Positions 1 through 11,922 of a stretch of 64,000 nucleotides of DNA are shown piece by piece. The first letter of the stretch is position 1, and each line of letters begins with the position of its first letter. The position numbers were made by a program, and so were the translations under genes. The notes under the pieces are model-generated. The model worked only from the letters and a program-made list of their open reading frames with translations, was not told the origin of the DNA and made no database searches. The DNA is taken from the NCBI GenBank assembly GCA_023374025.1, contig SIJG01000129.1, positions 124,687 to 188,686 of the forward strand, given 5' to 3'. Source of the DNA: Heterodera schachtii (taxonomy: Eukaryota; Nematoda; Chromadorea; Rhabditida; Heteroderidae).

Positions 1-828
1 TAATATTATTTATTTAATTAAATTTCATAAATTTTCGAGGAAATAATTAATAAAACCAAAAATAAAAAGAAAAATAGGAATTTTAGAATAAAAAAAAATA
101 AATATGGTAAAACAAATGTAAAAGTAATAAATGAATGTAGCCAATAATTATGTTTATTAACATATTTATATTATTTTAGAATTTTTAAATAAATAATAAA
201 GAATTATTGGAATAAATTAATTACCGAAAATAGTAAAGTTTAATAATTTATAATAAATAAAAAAAATAATAAAAAATAACATAATTAATTAAGAATAATC
301 ATAGATTAAAAGAAAAAATAAATAAACACACATTTTAATTTATTCATTTGTACATAAAAAGCCAATTACTTATTAAAATAACTAGATAAATAATATCATA
401 AAATAAAATTCAATTAATTAAAAAAGAATGAAAATGGCTTATAAAAAGTTTGTTAATTAAAAGAAATAAATTATTAATTTTTTTCTCAAAAATTTCTCCT
501 TTCTCCACTAAATAGCGAACAAATTCAATCCTTGATCGACTTTTGCGTTGGGGACGAGAACGATTGAAAAATGTCTTTGCTACTGTCATAAAAAATATTT
601 AAATTATCAAAAAAATTCGTAAAATTAATTGAATATTAATTAAAAATAACAAAATTTTTACCCAGTTACATTAAAAAATAATAATTCAGCAATTATAATT
701 CGTTATTTATTGAAATATTAGAATATGTGTGTAGTACTGTAAGGTGCTATGGGTTCAACCAATCAGAGGGAGGGACCGCCGCTTCCGTTTAGTTCATGCG
801 CCACTCTCTCATTTTAGTTTAATTTAAG
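1..828. other. AT-rich intergenic DNA, no gene seen
   Basis: Long A/T runs with frequent stops in all frames. Around 740-830 there is a short GC-richer patch leading into the dispersed repeat that follows. I see no coding or RNA feature. Confidence 0.7.
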
Positions 829-1285
829 CCTTTGGCGGATGAGAGAAAAAATCGCAAAAATTTTCATTGTTTTAGTTGCAAATTAACATTTTTCATGTTG
901 TTTTCGAGGTAAAGCTTAAATGATTTTATGTGAGTAAGTTGAAATCGCATCATTGAAAATGGTGAGGTTCTTGAAATAAAATAAGAATTTCTGGGCTAAA
1001 TATATTTTCAGTATATTTTAATGAATTTATTAACTAATAAAAATTCCATTTTTTGCTAATTACAAGAGATTGCTTAGGGCGGGGTAAGTGTCTTTGAAGA
1101 AAGCGTTTCGGTGTCACAAAGGCGCGCCGTAAGAAAATTTGAAAAAAATATGGCACGTTTTGGTAGAAAAAGTTATGAAAATACACGAAAATGTTTATTC
1201 AAAAAATCGATTTAATAATTTTAAATCTTTTTCAAAAATCACTAACGAACAACATAAAAAATTATTTTTGAAACTAAATTGTTAA
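829..1285 (+). repeat. Dispersed repeat R1, copy 1
   Basis: This stretch is clearly related to 7037-7653. Shared words include GAGAGAAAAAATCGC, GTTGTTTTCGAGGTAAAGC, GGTGAGGTTCTTGAAATAAA and TACAAGAGATTGCTTAGGG, in the same order. It is shorter than copy 2 because about 130 bp in the middle is missing. It keeps a good 5' splice-site-like GGGGTAAGTG near 1080 where copy 2 reads GGGGTTAAATG. It may be a duplicated gene fragment or part of a transposon. I recognise no protein domain. Confidence 0.7.
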
Positions 1286-4200
1286 AATGAATAAACAACA
1301 AAAATAATACTTCATAATTGAAACTAATAATGTAATATCTGTTAATTAAAAAAAGCAATGAGATTATCCCATTGTAAAAGCAACATTACCAGATTTTCTT
1401 CAAATTTGTTTTTGCTTATATTAAAACTTATAAAAATTAAATTAAATAAAAAAAAGATAAAAAATTATTCTTAAAAATAAAAAATACCTTTAAATAAATG
1501 GAAATTTACTAAAACATTATTTAATTTTCAGCATACCGTTAGTTACTGATAGGAATTTAAAATAAATAAATTTTGTTAAGATAAAAAAAAAAATTAATTT
1601 GCAATTATTATAATTATATGCATACCTTGAATATGACAATCGAAAAAAGAAACAATAGAAACAAAATGATATTAAAAAATCAGTCAAGCTAAATAATTTG
1701 TGAGTTGATAATTAAAAGATCGTAATTAAAAAAAAATAATATAAATAAATAACTCATTTTAAAAATTTTTTTTGCTGATTTTCAGCAAAAATAAATAAAT
1801 AATAAACAAATTTGAGAATATTAATTTTATTCATATTTAATGCAGAGATTAAAAACGCTAAAAATTTTTTGGTATTTTTAAATTGTTATTTATTTTTTTC
1901 ATTTGAAAACATTTTTTTGTATCGATTTTTTTGTTTTACTATTTTTTGTCTCATATCTTACTACCAGAAATTCTAAAGATAAGCAGTTTTTGATCCGTAT
2001 ATTTAAAAAATTTCGTTTAAATAAATATTTATAAAAATAAACTAATATATTTTTCTTCTTTTTTTATATCTTTAGACATCATATGTTGTATTTGGTCAAA
2101 AATTATTTTTGGCATTTTTTTACTCATTTGCAAAATGAAATTTTTTTAATGATATTTTTAAACATGAGACTTAATTGGCAAACATATTTTTAGTTTTATG
2201 AAAAATATAAAAGCAAATAAAGTAGATAAATTCATTTTTTTCTAAAATCTTTTTTAATGAATCATAAATAATTTTCGTCTTTATTTGCATCTATTTAATT
2301 TTAAGTAATATTTAGAATAAGTTTAATTATTATTATCTTTTTACTCTTTTTTCTTCTAATTCCATGCGTATAAATATTTTTTTTATTCATTTATGTGATA
2401 ATAATGATTTATTTTATATTTTTAATAAATATATTCCGGGAAATTTTTGAACTGAATTTGAGTTTAAGCATTAATTCAATCTTTATAAATTAATATATTT
2501 ATTTACTATTAATATTGTTTTAAATGCAATTATTAGATAATTTTTTTTATACGAATTATCTAAAACAAAAATGTTTAAATTAATTAATTATTAAAAAATA
2601 TTTTTACTATTTATTCTATTACAATTTATCTACTTGATTAATTAAAATATGAATTTTATTCTTTGTTTTTTTAATTTATTAAATCATTTTATAACAAGAT
2701 TTTTGCTTCGTTGCATGAATATTTTTGTTTTATTTTGTATAAACTCTCTTCAAAGCGAATTCTTTATTTATTTAAATAGTAAAAATTTGAGGAATCATTT
2801 CAATTTGATTTTTTAATCACAATAATTTTATGATTCTTTTTATGTAATGTATATTTTTTTTTGAAAAACTTTCACAAATTTATAACTTTATATAAAGTAA
2901 TTGTATATTTAAAATAAAGGTATGCCATGCTGTACCTACAAACCTTGTATTTTAAATATGAATCAATTTTTAATGTGTCGCATTTCTCGATAAATATTAA
3001 ATAAATTCTGTTTTTTTTTAATTAAGAAATGAAATTATTATAATATAGTCAAAAATTTATTCCACATTAGACAAATTAGTTTACAATTTAAAATAAATAG
3101 TGTTAAGGTAGTAAAAATGTAAAAATTAACCAACATTATATTATTTATTATATATTCAATAAAGAAATACAAAATCATTTATAAAAATGAAAATAAATGA
3201 AAAATTAAAATTTTATTAATTATTGAATAACATAAAATTAACATTTTTAATGTGAAATATGATATAAATAAAACAGCCTTTAAGTTAAAAATAAAAAATT
3301 CATAGATTTAAATTTTTTTTACGATTTTTATAAATAAAAATGAAAAAAAAGAACAAATTCGTTTTAAAAAAAGATAATCCGAAAAGCAATGTTAGAGCAA
3401 ATTATACGAGAAAAAAAAATATTTCTAAGAACTTTAATTGAAAAATATATATCTGAGAAATCCAATCGCAATATACTGTAAACATTATTTTTGGAGAAAT
3501 TTATGCTAAAAAATAAATTAAAAAATTAAATAATAATTTAAAAAATTTAAGAAAATTGAGTCCAAAATATATATTTTTTTTAAATATGCATAATACTTTT
3601 ATTTGTGATATCATATTAGAAGCCCAAAAAAACGCAGCCAAAATCTTACTTTATTAAAACTTCATTACAAAAAATAATAAATATTTTAAATAAATAAAGA
3701 ATTAAATTAAAAAATTTTTAATTAGTCTAATTTAATTGAAATTTTTGTATTTGTTTTGTGGTAATCTATAATAATTCCAAAGAATAAGAAAAATAAATAA
3801 AAATGGTATAATAGTTTTAATAAGCAAAGAATAATCTAGTTGATTTAAAAATATATAGTTTTATTACTATTACTACACACAAACAAATACAATTTTACTA
3901 CAAAGATATATAGTTATAAATTTAAATAAAAAAGAAATTACATGCTGTAATTACAATTTTGGCAAATTTATAAAAAAAATTTTGGAAACAAAAAATACTA
4001 TTTAATTTACAAATCTATTAGTTAACGACAAATTATCTAATTTTTTTGCTTCTCAATAAAATAACGACGGATGAATTTTTATTTTATTTTAATGCTAACT
4101 AACAATATGCAATTTTATTAAATTCTTTCAAAATAAAAAAAGCATTGAAAATGAATAGAAATAAATATTTAAATTTGTCGGAGAATTATAACAATCCTTT

Positions 4201-6796
4201 TAAAATTAATAAATATTTTATTAATATACACGCCACGGATTCCGGTTTATGGGCTTAAAAATTAATTAATATTGTAATTTATAAACACACAAATAAATAT
4301 ATTCTATTAAATATTATACAAGTATATTTAGTGAAGCATCTAGAAAATATATGAAATTTCTTTTAATAAATATAAATTGTATTGAAAAGATACAATTTTT
4401 TTAAATATTCAATCAAAAATAAATAAAATAAGTAATGGAAAATATATATATTAAAGTTTAAATTACTTATAAGAAGCAGCCTCAAATGCGTCAGCAATGA
4501 GAAGAACGATAGTAGCGTCGACAGTGACGATTCATTAAATGAAAAAAAGAAGAACAATGAAATAAAATAATACATTATAAATTTAATAAATTAAATGGAA
4601 AGAGTAAATAATTAATATCTTCCAAATTATGGGTATGTAATTAATTGACTGCCTTTTATTTCATAAAAAAGAAAATAAGGCAAAAAATTATAATTTAAAA
4701 ATAATTCCCAAACTAATAATTCAACAATAATTATTAAAGTGTTTATCATTTTATAAAGTTTTGTTTAGGAATCTTACTATGAAATCTATGTTGTGTCTTT
4801 TGAAACTTTAAAAATATTATATTATTTGCTTTAGAAAATTTTTTTTTAAATTGTCATTATAAATCCTTTCTTAAATAATTTAATTATTTTTTCAAATTTG
4901 ATTAAAATATGACAATTATATAAAATCTTAAATTAAAACTGCAAGAAGATATAACGCATTAAAAAGTAAAAACATAAACGAATTGTAGAAGTAATCCTTT
5001 TCCTTATATTTATAATTTATTTTTTATTTATTATTTATTTTCAATATTTGAATGTAGGATTAATTGTAAAAGAACAAAAAAATATAAAAACAAAATCAAA
5101 TTTAGACCAATTTTTTATTTAATTATAATTATATAAGTTATTATTTTAGAAAAAAACACGATTATGACCAATTTTATGCAGATTAAAATTAATTAAAGCA
5201 TGACTAGATATAAATGCAATCTTTTTTTCAAAATTAATTAAATAATGAATTAATTAATAATTATTTTAAAGGATATAAGAATATTTACAATATTAGTGTG
5301 AATAATTTTGATTCGAAGATCAAAAAGCAAAAAAAAAGCCTTTGGATTCACCCATTAGAAGTTTTTTTCTGGCTACGGGCCTGCCTCCTAAAAGTCCTGA
5401 AATTTTTTTTATATCCCCAAGAGATAGGAAAATTTCACTAAGATTCAATCTCTTAAAATATATTTTTTTCTAATACATTTTACTATGTTGGTAGGATTTC
5501 AAACAGCTTTAAAAAGTCGGACTTTGGCTTGCTCGGTTGTCTTTGCCATCCTCTTCAATCAATATGCCAAAGTGTTTGTGGCACTGTTCAAATGGTTATT
5601 TTTAATGATTTAACTTTTTTTCCTAAATAGTAATGAAGAAAAGAGCTTAAAAACGAAGTTTTTTCGATTTTTATGCTACTGTCCATCACAAACAATTTTG
5701 TCGTTTCGTCGCTAAAATAGTTAAAATTCACTATTTGGCATTTGGTCATTATTTTTCATTCTTCGGCATATTTAGAAAGATTTTTCAATAAAAATACAAT
5801 AAAAAAAAAAATACAACCCTAAATCTACATAAAATTTTAAAAAACACCCCCTAAAAACCGGCCCAAAAATTTTCAAAAATACACTAATAAGAAATGGAAA
5901 TATTTTCTCAATTTCATTTTCATCGCAATTATTGTTTATTTTAAAAACTATTTATTAGGTTTTGATTTTTTTACCCTAAAAAATACCATTCCTTCTCATT
6001 TGCAACTGAAACTTGTGAATAAAAATTAATTTTCCTTAAATTTTAGATGAAAATATGTCAATATTTTGGCATTTTTAACTCACATTTAGTTAAATATTCT
6101 GATTTTTCTTCACTAAAAATCGAGGCCCTAATTATGACATCTCATTAAGCCCGACCTTAGGCAATTAAATCATAACAAGAAATTGAACAAATAGTAATTA
6201 TTATTATTTTTAACCCTCATCATTTCTTAATTCCTATTCAGACTATTTTTTTTGATTTAGCCATTTAATTTTTCATATGAATATTTATTTTAAATAAAAT
6301 GAAAAAATAAATTTAATATAAATAATTAATTATTTTATTTTACTTTCTTTTTGATTTTAAATTTGAATTTTTTTTTTAATTCTCGTTGTAATTTTAACTA
6401 TTATTTTATTTCATGTCCCATGAATATGCAATTCGTTAAAACTAATCGAAAGAAAATTAGCTTGTTATTTCAATTTATGATTTTTTAAAACCATTAATGA
6501 GTAATACGTTTAAACAAATTTTGTAAATCTTTTTACAGAAATAGTTCTGTTTTTTAATTTAAACTATTTAAGAATGTTTTTGGCTCGCTTTTCCAAAATG
6601 GTATATAAATTATTGTTAAGTGCGATTTTAAATTCATAAATCATTTGTATTTTCATATTTATGCATTATTTGCTAAGGAAATTTTTAATTAATTATTTTT
6701 GCGGAATTTAATTACTTTTTTTGGTTCTGCTATAGATTGCGGATTTGTCAAAGTTTCAAAATATTAATAAACGAATTATTGATAGCCTAAAAGTAT
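1286..6796. other. AT-rich gene desert
   Basis: No supported gene. Open frames here (for example 4363-4575 minus) are low-complexity Phe/Leu/Tyr runs expected from AT-rich DNA. The part around 5700-5900 (TTTGGCATTT, AAAATGCAATAAAAA-like and ACACCCCCTAAAAACCGGCCC words) resembles the interior of the TIR element at 52682-53266 and is probably an old relic of that family. Confidence 0.6.
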
Positions 6797-7026
6797 GAAA
6801 CCCCGGTGCCTTGGGTACTTTTGGCCATAACTTTGCTCAAACTTGGCCAAATTTTCGAAAATTTAGACGAGCCAATAGAGAAATGTTAGGGCTATCGAAC
6901 CTTACCAAGGATGTCTAATTTGGTTGACTTAGACAAAATTTATGGGCAGTTTTTTGTTGCAAATTTCCATTTGATGGTTTTTTATATAACGCCCATATTG
7001 ATGGTTTTTTATAACGACTCAGCACC
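6797..7026. mobile_element. Foldback element fragment (single arm, GGTGCT family)
   Basis: Matches the right arm of the complete foldback element at 17642-18410, with shared words GGCCATAACTTTGCTCAAAC, GAGAAATGTTAGGGCTATCG, TTTGATGGTTTTTTATATAACGCCC-like repeats and the terminal AGCACC. The left arm is absent, so this is a truncated copy. It directly abuts repeat R1 copy 2. Confidence 0.75.
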
Positions 7027-7036
7027 TTTCATTTAA

Positions 7037-7653
7037 CCCTTTGGCGCATGAGAGAAAAAATCGCAAAAAATTTTCATTTTTGCAGTTGAAAATTAACATT
7101 TTTCAAGTTGTTTTCGAGGTAAAGCTTAAATGCTTTTAAGTGAGTTGTGATTTGCAAATATAAAACGATCGCTTAAAGTCGCAAGATTTGACAGTGGTGA
7201 GGTTCTTGAAATAAAATAAGAATTTCTGGGCTAAATATATTTTTCATGCATATTTTAACGAATTTATTAATTGAGAAAAAAATTCCATTTTTTGCTAATT
7301 ACAAGAGATTGCTTAGGGCGGGGTTAAATGTCTTTGAAGAAGGGGTTTCGGCGTTGCAGAAAGGCGCGCCGTTAGAAAATTTGAAAAAAATTCTATCTAA
7401 AAGAAACAACCTTTTTTTGATTTTTGGCTGTTTTAAAAAGGAAAGAAATGTTTTATTTATTTTTGGTTGTTGTGAAATTTAATTAAATCAAACAATTTTT
7501 ATATATGTCACGGTTTAAAAAAATCGAACAAGAAAACGCTCAACATATCCCTGTTATGAAAGTGCACGAAAAATGTTTATTCGAAAAAGATTTAATAAAT
7601 TTAAATCCTTTTCAAAAAACAATTATGAAAAAAAAAATATTATTTTTGAAACT
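7037..7653 (+). repeat. Dispersed repeat R1, copy 2, with two short ORFs
   Basis: Longer relative of 829-1285. It holds two open frames, 7246-7482 (78 aa, with a segment beginning NYKRLLRAGLNVFEEGVSAL) and 7505-7711 (68 aa, Lys-rich, running just past the shared part). The first frame is broken in copy 1 by stops, so conservation as protein is not supported. I do not recognise the proteins. They may be fragments of a transposon or of a host gene family. Confidence 0.55.
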
Positions 7654-7913
7654 AAATAAAATTTTATTGATGGGAAAAACTAATTTATTGTTTATTGTTT
7701 ATTGTCAATAAGAAAAAGAGTCCACAAAAGGGAAAAATCCGCTTACATTGAGGACAAAACATTAATTAAAAATGTCCTCAACAAAGCGCAAAACAATTAA
7801 AACGAGATCACCACCAAAATAAAATATAATATGAAATCAATACAAGTAAATAAATAGTGACCAAATCACTTTTAGTTTTAATGAATTAAAAATTCGACTT
7901 TAATTTTTCCGGT

Positions 7914-10655
7914 CTATTTTACAGAAATAGAGTTGGTTTTAATTTTATTTTTAAATTGATTTAATGATTTTATTTCAATAAGCTTTTTATCGAGTTGGTT
8001 CCAAATTTTAGTTACCCGCCCTGCAAAAGGTATAAATTTTTTGCCTAATTTATATTTCGAGTTAAGTCTATAAAAGGGAATGTTAAAGCGTTTAGAAGGT
8101 TTAAATATTTCAAAGGGATTCAGATCTGTTCGGCCATAAATTATTTTATGAGCCATGAACAGATCAGAAAGCTTTCGCCTGCTTTCAAGTGTTGGCAGTT
8201 GAAGGTATTCTAATCTTTGTTGGTATGGAATGGGTGGAAGGCTGCATTTGAAAAGAACTCTTTTGGTGAAATATTTTTGACATTTTTCAATTTTTTTAAT
8301 ATTTTTTTGAAGGGATGGATTCCAAACCTCAGGAGCATATTCCAATAACGGTCTAACATAAGTTTTGTACAAAATAATCCAAACCCTAGAAGACTTTGAT
8401 TTAATAATCCGAAATAAAGAACGCATACGTAAATATGCATTCTTTATTATTTGTGCGACATGATTGGAAAATAGCAATTTATTATCAATATTTATGCCCA
8501 AATCCCTAATTGTATCCACAACATTTATTATATTTCCATCAATTTTATATATTTCTTTGGGGTTTTTATTCCCCAAGTGAATTACAAAAGTTTTTTGAAT
8601 TGAGATTCTGATTTGCCATTTATTTGCCCATTCGGATAAATTATGCAATGCTTTATGCATAATTTCTGTGTCAGCTCTTGCTTTATAACAAATATACAAT
8701 TTAACATCATCAGCATATAATTTAATTCTTACTCCTGATGGCAAAGCATCAGGAAGATCGTTAATATAGATCAAAAATAATAAAGGGCCCAGGACAGAGC
8801 CCTGGGGGACGCCAGAGCAAACTTTTTTATTTGAGGATAAAGCATCCTCAATTTTAACACGAAAAGTCCTATTACTCAAAAAATCCTTTATCCAAATTAA
8901 AAGTTTGCCCCTTATACCAATTTTTTCCAATTTGTATAAAAGTAAGTCATGGGGCACTGAGTCAAATGCTTTTTGAAAATCAATATAAATACAGTCAACA
9001 TTTTTTCCATTTATAATTGCCTCATACCAATCTTCCACAACTGTTATTAATTGACTCGTTGTAGACCTATTTCTAACAAAACCAAATTGAAATTCCGAAA
9101 TTTTTTTGTTTTTTAGTAGAAAATTGTAAATATTTCTGCTTAAAATTCTTTCCATTACCCTGCAAAGTGAGCAGGTTAATGAAATTGGCCTATAGTTTTC
9201 GGGATTATTTTTGTCACCCTTTTTAAAAAGCGGAAAAACAATTGATTCCTTCCAGATGTCTGGAAGTGAACCAGTGTCTAATGAGATCCTAAACAAGTCA
9301 GTAATAACAGTTGACAGAGAAGAATGGCAAATTTTTAAAATTTTATAGCTAATATTATCTGGAGAAGTGCCATTTTTGTTCGGAAGTTTTTTCATAAGAT
9401 TTTGGGTCTCGATGATGTTAAAATTTATATCCGATATAAAGCATTGATCATTTTCTATAATATTACCCAAGCATGTATTGCTTGGGTCTGTTTCATTATT
9501 ATTAAATGAATTGGCAAATAAGTTGGCAAATATTTCACATTTCTCAGCACTGTTATGATAGCATTTATCTTCATAAATCAGATTAGGTATTTCAAAGGGA
9601 TTGACATTAAATTTTTGTATATATTTATAAATAGAATTTCTTCCCTTTGAAATAGCCTTTTTCTCAATTTGGTTATGGTATTTATTTGTTTGTATTTTTA
9701 TATGTAAAGAAATGCTATCGTATAGTGCTTTTTTGGATGGGTCAGTTTTTGCTTGCCTGAATAATTTAGCCTTCTCTTTGATAGATGCTAATAAATGTTG
9801 TGGGTATTTAGGAGTTAAATCTTTCTTGGTTAAACGCTTTATTGGAATACACTCATTTAAAATGTTTAATAACATACTGTTAAAGGCGGAATATTTTTGG
9901 TTTATGCTAAAGCATTTATATGACAAGGCATTTAGCCTTGATGCTATGACTATATTAAAATGTAACACATTCGATGGGCAAAACCAACGAAAATTTATGC
10001 TCTTTGGTTTTGGTTTTATTTTAGGAGTAATTAATGTGAAAAATTGTGTTAAATGATCCGATGAAAAAATGCCTCCTTTAACAGTACAATCAGTAATAAT
10101 TTTTTCATTGGCCGAAAAAATCAAATCTAGCCAGGAGTTAATCCTTGTTGGCTCATTCGTGGCCAAAACATAAGAAAATCTATTGAAAAAGTCACAAAAT
10201 ATTTCACCATATTTACTCATTGAATAGGGATGCCCATTTTTCCATATCAGATCCTTATTCGGTAAATTAAAATCTCCTAAAGTCACTGAATTTTCATTAA
10301 AAAATTTTTGCAAAAATTTGAACAAATTTTCTGTTTGCTTAAGTGTTGTTTTGGGTGGTCTATACACCAAAACAAATCTGATGCACTGTAAATTTTGAAG
10401 TTGAATAACTAAAATTTCAGAATTAAATTTTGAATCCGAAAATTTTGTAAAAAATCCAATTTCTTTTCTGATTAGAATACCACAACCGCCGCCACAAGTT
10501 TTTGATTTCCTTGATGAAAAAATATAATTGTAATTCTCTTTTACCCAAGGGCAAAAATTGATTTCTTCCCCGTCTTTAGTCCAAGTCTCAGTAATTAAAA
10601 GGATGTCAATTTTTTCGGTTTCTAAAATAAGTGCTATTTCATCGATTTTATTCAT
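7914..10655 (-). CDS. LINE ORF2: APE-type endonuclease plus reverse transcriptase
   Basis: A 913-residue polyprotein that would nick target DNA and reverse-transcribe the element RNA (target-primed reverse transcription). Near the N terminus are apurinic-endonuclease signatures: LLITETW (residues 19-25), VYRPPK, LGDFNLP and SSDHL. The central RT domain shows ENYRPISLT, FGFVRNRSTTSQL, YIDFQKAFDSVPH, SGVPQGSVLGPLLFLIYIND and the catalytic YADD. A C-terminal thumb-like region follows. The first Met is probably not the true N terminus: the frame stays open upstream and reads C-C-L-I-N-I-R-S-L just before it, a common LINE endonuclease start, and continues open back to the end of ORF1. Intact length and lack of stops suggest a young copy. 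Confidence 0.95.
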   Translation of the reverse strand: MNKIDEIALILETEKIDILLITETWTKDGEEINFCPWVKENYNYIFSSRKSKTCGGGCGILIRKEIGFFTKFSDSKFNSEILVIQLQNLQCIRFVLVYRPPKTTLKQTENLFKFLQKFFNENSVTLGDFNLPNKDLIWKNGHPYSMSKYGEIFCDFFNRFSYVLATNEPTRINSWLDLIFSANEKIITDCTVKGGIFSSDHLTQFFTLITPKIKPKPKSINFRWFCPSNVLHFNIVIASRLNALSYKCFSINQKYSAFNSMLLNILNECIPIKRLTKKDLTPKYPQHLLASIKEKAKLFRQAKTDPSKKALYDSISLHIKIQTNKYHNQIEKKAISKGRNSIYKYIQKFNVNPFEIPNLIYEDKCYHNSAEKCEIFANLFANSFNNNETDPSNTCLGNIIENDQCFISDINFNIIETQNLMKKLPNKNGTSPDNISYKILKICHSSLSTVITDLFRISLDTGSLPDIWKESIVFPLFKKGDKNNPENYRPISLTCSLCRVMERILSRNIYNFLLKNKKISEFQFGFVRNRSTTSQLITVVEDWYEAIINGKNVDCIYIDFQKAFDSVPHDLLLYKLEKIGIRGKLLIWIKDFLSNRTFRVKIEDALSSNKKVCSGVPQGSVLGPLLFLIYINDLPDALPSGVRIKLYADDVKLYICYKARADTEIMHKALHNLSEWANKWQIRISIQKTFVIHLGNKNPKEIYKIDGNIINVVDTIRDLGINIDNKLLFSNHVAQIIKNAYLRMRSLFRIIKSKSSRVWIILYKTYVRPLLEYAPEVWNPSLQKNIKKIEKCQKYFTKRVLFKCSLPPIPYQQRLEYLQLPTLESRRKLSDLFMAHKIIYGRTDLNPFEIFKPSKRFNIPFYRLNSKYKLGKKFIPFAGRVTKIWNQLDKKLIEIKSLNQFKNKIKTNSISVK

Positions 10656-10816
10656 TAGTGACCTAATGTTTATTAGGCAGCATTTAACATTCCCTTTATT
10701 TTTTGTTAAAAAGTTTGGATGAGTAATTTTTTGGTAGAAATTTTTTACCGACCGGAAAAATTTTTGTACTTTGGTGTAATAATTATGGGTAAATTGCAGT
10801 GATTTGGTTGAAAAAT

Positions 10817-11461
10817 TTAAAAATTTTTTCGAATTTGGTCAATGTCTTGTCTCAGCACGACTTGATTGGCATATATCACCCAATCACCGTTGTCCGCCTG
10901 CCTTTTCTTTACGCATTCTTCGATCAGTTTCCGCCTCTCCGACAGTTGTTCTTTTGTCATGCTTTCACGGACGCGGACGTTGTGGAGACCATTCAACGCT
11001 TGGACTTTTCCTCGCATGCGGATGACATGTCGCGCTGCGTGTTTGCTCGGGAACTCCATTTTGAGAGGGCGCGGTCGACCATCCATTCTTTTGCCAACAC
11101 GGAAGACAATTGGTGCCTGATCGACGTCTGTGGCATTCAGAATTTGGCCCACAATGGCTCGGTCCTCTTGGGCTCGCTCCGTCGCTTTGTCCGATTTGCA
11201 TTCGGGCACATTTGTCACAACGACGGTTCTCAGTCGTCGTTCCTCTTCGACCGCGTCCACAACCGCAACCTGGTAATGAATTAGGGTTGAGGCGGTGCTT
11301 AAAAGGGAGTGAAGTTGCTTAATAAGCAACTTGGCATAGTCGGGAATTGAGTTGTCAGTGTCGATTTCTTTGGGGATTTGTAGTTGGTCAAGGTCGGACA
11401 GAAATTTTTTGGGGATAGTGTTGTCAGAAGGAGGAGAAAAATTCGCCATTCGCTTTGTCAT
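10817..11461 (-). CDS. LINE ORF1: RNA-binding, gag-like protein
   Basis: A 214-residue protein that probably packages the LINE RNA. After a variable N-terminal part with a possible coiled-coil/leucine-rich stretch (YAKLLIKQLHSLLSTASTL), it carries the arrangement typical of non-LTR ORF1 RNA-binding domains: RTVVVTNVPE, then VFRVGKRMDGRPRPLKMEF, then VRVRESMTKEQLSERRKLIE. Two start codons are possible, Met at 11461 and MANFSPP at 11449. It ends with RKNF just before a TAA. ORF2 lies in the -1 frame relative to it. This stretch is clearly GC-richer than its surroundings. Family assignment is by pattern, not by search. Confidence 0.85.
   Translation of the reverse strand: MTKRMANFSPPSDNTIPKKFLSDLDQLQIPKEIDTDNSIPDYAKLLIKQLHSLLSTASTLIHYQVAVVDAVEEERRLRTVVVTNVPECKSDKATERAQEDRAIVGQILNATDVDQAPIVFRVGKRMDGRPRPLKMEFPSKHAARHVIRMRGKVQALNGLHNVRVRESMTKEQLSERRKLIEECVKKRQADNGDWVIYANQVVLRQDIDQIRKNF
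10823..10829 (-). promoter_or_regulatory. Candidate -1 frameshift heptamer at the ORF1/ORF2 junction of the LINE
   Basis: In the ORF1 frame the last codons read CGA AAA AAT TTT TAA, containing the heptamer A AAA AAT of the X XXY YYZ type, two codons before the stop. A slip of -1 there enters a frame that I can read without a stop through the 160-nt gap into ORF2. A downstream stimulatory structure was not established. Reinitiation at the ORF2 Met is the alternative. Confidence 0.45.
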
Positions 11462-11475
11462 CGATTAGGAGAGGA

Positions 11476-11650
11476 GATGACAATTTTGAAGGAATGACAA
11501 TTTTGAAGGAATGACAATTTTGAAGGAATGACAATTTTGAAGGAATGACAATTTTGAAGGAATGACAATTTTGAAGGAATGACAATTTTGAAGGAATGAC
11601 AATTTTGAAGGAATGACAATTTTGAAGGAATGACAATTTTGAAGGAATGT
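11476..11650. repeat. 17-bp tandem array at the LINE 5' end, about 10 copies
   Basis: Unit GAAGGAATGACAATTTT on the plus strand, repeated head to tail about ten times with essentially no variation, ending 15 bp upstream of the ORF1 start codon. Tandem repeats in a LINE 5' UTR commonly act as promoter monomers; that role is inference here. Near-perfect identity indicates recent expansion. Confidence 0.9.
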
Positions 11651-11896
11651 TATTTAATTTTTAATAATTAAAAGCTTAGGTTTTTGGACAAACCGATAAA
11701 TAGGCACCTTCGATAATTTCATAATATTCATTAAAATTTATTAAATAAACTATAAATAAAAATCTTATTATTTCAATAAAATTAGGGTTAAGCCCCGACC
11801 CCGAGTCCCCCGAACCTCATCCACGAAGGCGGGAAATATTGTAAATTTTTTGAACAAATTTCTTAATAAAATTCATTAAAAATTACGAAAAACTTT

Positions 11897-11922
11897 CCGG
11901 CGGCGCCTATCGGCACCGCTGG
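11897..11922. repeat. GC-rich hairpin repeat (HP), reverse orientation
   Basis: A 26-bp inverted repeat with arms GGCGGCGCC and GGCACCGCT around TATC, in AT-rich DNA. It is the reverse complement of the HP unit found at 18563, 23696, 44328, 50175 and 58566. Confidence 0.8.

Larger units (their letters stand above)
7700..11650 (-). mobile_element. Non-LTR retrotransposon (LINE), CR1/Jockey-like, apparently full length
   Basis: On the minus strand the order is: a 17-bp tandem array (11476-11650), ORF1 (11461-10817), ORF2 with endonuclease and reverse transcriptase (10655-7914), then an AT-rich 3' tail. Both ORFs are free of internal stops, which suggests recent insertion or continued activity. 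Boundaries are approximate: the 3' end is placed near 7700 where similarity to repeat R1 stops, and the 5' end where the tandem array stops. I did not find a convincing target-site duplication. The two-ORF plan with an APE-type endonuclease and a PQGSVLGP/YADD reverse transcriptase fits the CR1/Jockey group. The exact clade needs a phylogeny. Confidence 0.9.

Noticed and set aside
8210..11284. Plus- and minus-frame ORFs overlapping the LINE (for example 9712-10056, 10799-11284)
   Set aside because: Shadows of ORF1 and ORF2; no independent support.
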